Assembly (NCBI GenBank): GCA_024698885.1
Contig: JAILQQ010000266.1
Location: forward strand, 1-32,672
Direction of reading: 5' to 3'
From: Lachnospiraceae bacterium
GTDB lineage: Bacteria; Bacillota; Clostridia; Lachnospirales; Lachnospiraceae
Length of the DNA stretch: 32,672 nucleotides
Numbering within the stretch: position 1 is the stretch's first letter; every line of letters starts with the position of its first letter. The position numbers were made by a program, and so were the translations under genes. The notes beneath the pieces were generated by a model. The model was given only the letters and a program-made list of their open reading frames with translations, made no database searches and was not told the origin of the DNA. Positions 31,473 through 32,672 of the stretch are shown here, piece by piece.

Positions 31473-32357
31473 TTACAATACCCCGTATTCCTTCATGGCC
31501 TTTTTAAGCAGCTCCGTATGCTCCGGTTCGATCTCACAGAGCGGATGGCGAAGGACGCCCGAATCCCTTCCCTGCAGCTCAAGAGCCTTCTTCACAGGCA
31601 TCGGGTTCACTTCGCAGAACAGCGCGCTGCAAAGAGCCAGCGCCTTCAGCTGAAGCGCACAGCATTTCTGTATATCGCCCGCAAAATAAGCCTCTGTGAT
31701 ATCATGCGTCTGTTTCGGCGCGATATTCGAAAGGACCGAGATCACGCCAAGGCCGCCTAAGGACATGATGGGCGTGATCTGATCATCATTGCCCGAATAC
31801 AGATCAACGCATCCCTCCGCTAAGCTCATAAGCTTTGCGATCTGGGAAATATTGCCGCTGGCTTCCTTGATCCCGACGATATTCTCAACGTTCCGGCAGA
31901 GATAGACCGCCGTTTCCGGGGCAATGTTAAGGCCCGTGCGGCTCGGCACGTTGTACAGGATGATCGGGAGCTTCGTGCTCTCCGCTACGATCCGATAATG
32001 CTCGATCAGCCCCTTCTGCGTCGCCTTGTTATAATAGGGCGTCACCAAAAGCAATCCGTCCGCCCCGCATTTTTCCGCTTCCTGCGCCCGGAATACCGCT
32101 TCGTCCGTGCTGTTTGAGCCGGCCCCGGCGATCACAGGGATCCTGTGGTTCACCACATCCACGCAGTGCTTTACGACCTTCGTATGCTCCTCGTGGCTTA
32201 AGCAGGAGGATTCCCCTGTCGTGCCGCATACAATGATCGCGTCCGTTTTTCCCTCTATCTGATACTCTATCTGCTCCGTAAATCTCTCGTAATCGACCGC
32301 CCCGTCCTTTTTAAACGGCGTACAGATCGCAACGCCAGCACCCTTAAAAATCGCCAT
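31473..32357 (-). CDS. dapA: 4-hydroxy-tetrahydrodipicolinate synthase
   Basis: A 294-residue class I aldolase that condenses pyruvate with aspartate semialdehyde. Schiff-base Lys164 (GIKEASG), Tyr135 and Arg140 (YNVPSRTG) and Thr46-Thr47 (GTTGES) are all present. The start is ATG 32357 with AGGAGGAACC upstream; an open extension to 32399 would begin inside a repeat and lacks a ribosome-binding site. It is the first gene of a dapA-dapB-fbp-hisA-HD-GYP string with gaps of 1-7 bases or overlaps, driven by the promoter at 32486-32514. The leader contains a complete three-hairpin repeat. Confidence 0.95.
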   Translation of the reverse strand: MAIFKGAGVAICTPFKKDGAVDYERFTEQIEYQIEGKTDAIIVCGTTGESSCLSHEEHTKVVKHCVDVVNHRIPVIAGAGSNSTDEAVFRAQEAEKCGADGLLLVTPYYNKATQKGLIEHYRIVAESTKLPIILYNVPSRTGLNIAPETAVYLCRNVENIVGIKEASGNISQIAKLMSLAEGCVDLYSGNDDQITPIMSLGGLGVISVLSNIAPKQTHDITEAYFAGDIQKCCALQLKALALCSALFCEVNPMPVKKALELQGRDSGVLRHPLCEIEPEHTELLKKAMKEYGVL

Positions 32358-32378
32358 TCCGGTTCCTCCTCTCTGAAT

Positions 32379-32465
32379 CTGCGCCGACTTGCCCTGCAAG
32401 TCGTGCGCTTAGGCATGATCTTCGGATCATGCCGATTCGGTCTGCCCGCAGACCGAATCATTTCC
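32379..32465 (+). repeat. Dispersed repeat, complete copy in the dapA leader
   Basis: TGCGCC (32380-32385); hairpin 1 GACTTGC/GCAAGTC (32386-32392 with 32396-32402); GTGCGCTTA; hairpin 2 GGCATGATC-TTCG-GATCATGCC (32412-32433) with a stable UUCG loop on the plus strand; hairpin 3 GATTCGGTCTGC...GCAGACCGAATC (32434-32459); tail ATTTCCT. It lies wholly within the untranslated leader between the dapA promoter and its start. Confidence 0.9.
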
Positions 32466-32485
32466 TATATCAACCCATCACTCGA

Positions 32486-32514
32486 ATCATATCATCTCGG
32501 AATTGTCATGTCAA
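32486..32514 (-). promoter_or_regulatory. Promoter of the dapA operon
   Basis: On the minus strand a consensus -35 TTGACA (complement of 32509-32514), 17-base spacer and -10 TATGAT (complement of 32486-32491). The start would be near 32479, giving a leader of about 120 bases that is mostly the repeat at 32379-32465. No lysine-riboswitch-like sequence is apparent. Confidence 0.8.
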
Positions 32515-32517
32515 TTA

Positions 32518-32606
32518 CGCGCCAATTTGCGCAGCAAATTGTGCGCTTAGGCATGATCCTTGGTTCATGCCGATTCGGTCAGGTTCCCTGACCGAATCAT
32601 TTCCTT
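32518..32606 (+). repeat. Dispersed repeat, complete copy, first of a tandem pair
   Basis: CGCGCC; hairpin 1 AATTTGC/GCAAATT (32524-32530 with 32534-32540); GTGCGCTTA; hairpin 2 GGCATGATCC/GGTTCATGCC (32550-32571, one mismatch); hairpin 3 GATTCGGTCAGG/CCTGACCGAATC (32572-32598, 12 pairs); tail ATTTCCTT. The hairpin-3 stem is extended by paired bases not found in other copies. Confidence 0.9.
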
Positions 32607-32608
32607 AT

Positions 32609-32672
32609 CTGCGCCGATTTGCTCCGCAAATCGTGCGCTTAGGCATGAACCTTGGTTCATGCCGATTCGGTC
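32609..32672 (+). repeat. Dispersed repeat, copy cut by the window end
   Basis: TGCGCC (32610-32615), hairpin 1 GATTTGC/GCAAATC, GTGCGCTTA, hairpin 2 GGCATGAACC-TT-GGTTCATGCC (perfect), then GATTCGGTC at the right edge. It follows the previous copy after a few bases, in the same orientation. Confidence 0.85.

Noticed and set aside
32355-32399. Upstream start for dapA giving 14 extra residues
   Set aside because: That start lies inside the repeat, has no Shine-Dalgarno and adds residues absent from DapA; ATG 32357 has AGGAGG at proper distance.
32380-32672. Possible CRISPR array in the repeated units near the right end
   Set aside because: Units are about 85 bases, mostly hairpin, with no unique spacers of regular length, and similar copies are dispersed across the window.

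Overview
The window looks like chromosome from a moderately GC-rich member of the Clostridia, most likely a Lachnospiraceae gut anaerobe. This is an inference from gene content: class III (Fbp-type) fructose-bisphosphatase, the eukaryotic-type HisA, an NHLP-type peptide exporter, stand-alone CheC, a YtrA-type ABC operon, frequent TTG starts and strong Shine-Dalgarno sequences. Nearly everything from 4.5 kb onward is on the minus strand; the only plus-strand gene there is a cold-shock protein.

Bases 1-4470 are visibly more AT-rich and form a decayed defence island: the N-terminus of an AbiEi-like (DUF6088) protein, an IS200/IS605-like end, a small XRE regulator, a helicase-like/coiled-coil/HEPN-like gene split by a 2-base insertion, a DUF262 (GmrSD-type) N-terminus fused to an HsdM C-terminal stub, and a RhuM gene with two in-frame stops.

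Bases 4503-8139 hold a YtrA-type operon (GntR regulator, ABC ATPase, DUF6449-like permease) with a clear promoter and a 27-base operator-like palindrome. Bases 8216-10757 hold a chemoreceptor followed by an RsbW-like ATPase. Bases 10874-15554 encode an NHLP-type export machine: a C39-peptidase ABC transporter, a second ABC transporter and a 74-residue membrane stub in place of the HlyD adaptor. No cargo or modification enzyme is visible. Two single-pass membrane proteins with oppositely charged tails (15754-16924) follow, then PcrA helicase (17032-19377), two related secreted coiled-coil proteins (19465-20706) and CheC (20846-21463).

Bases 21530-26340 are a tightly coupled five-gene operon: a membrane-anchored LytM-like protein lacking its zinc ligands, a bactofilin, a membrane-anchored GH25 muramidase, a lone GspF/PilC protein and a PilX-like membrane protein. 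This looks like an envelope-morphogenesis or envelope-export module and is the best candidate here for an undescribed system. It is followed by cspA and by a dapA-dapB-fbp-hisA-HD-GYP gene string (26821-32357).

A dispersed repeat runs through the chromosomal part. A full unit is about 85 bases and folds into three consecutive hairpins, whose arms differ between copies by compensating changes. At least twelve full, partial or degenerate copies lie in intergenic regions. Several sit in the 5' leaders of predicted promoters (ytrA, the chemoreceptor, the Lys/Ala-rich protein, dapA), others at gene 3' ends, and two places have copies in tandem.
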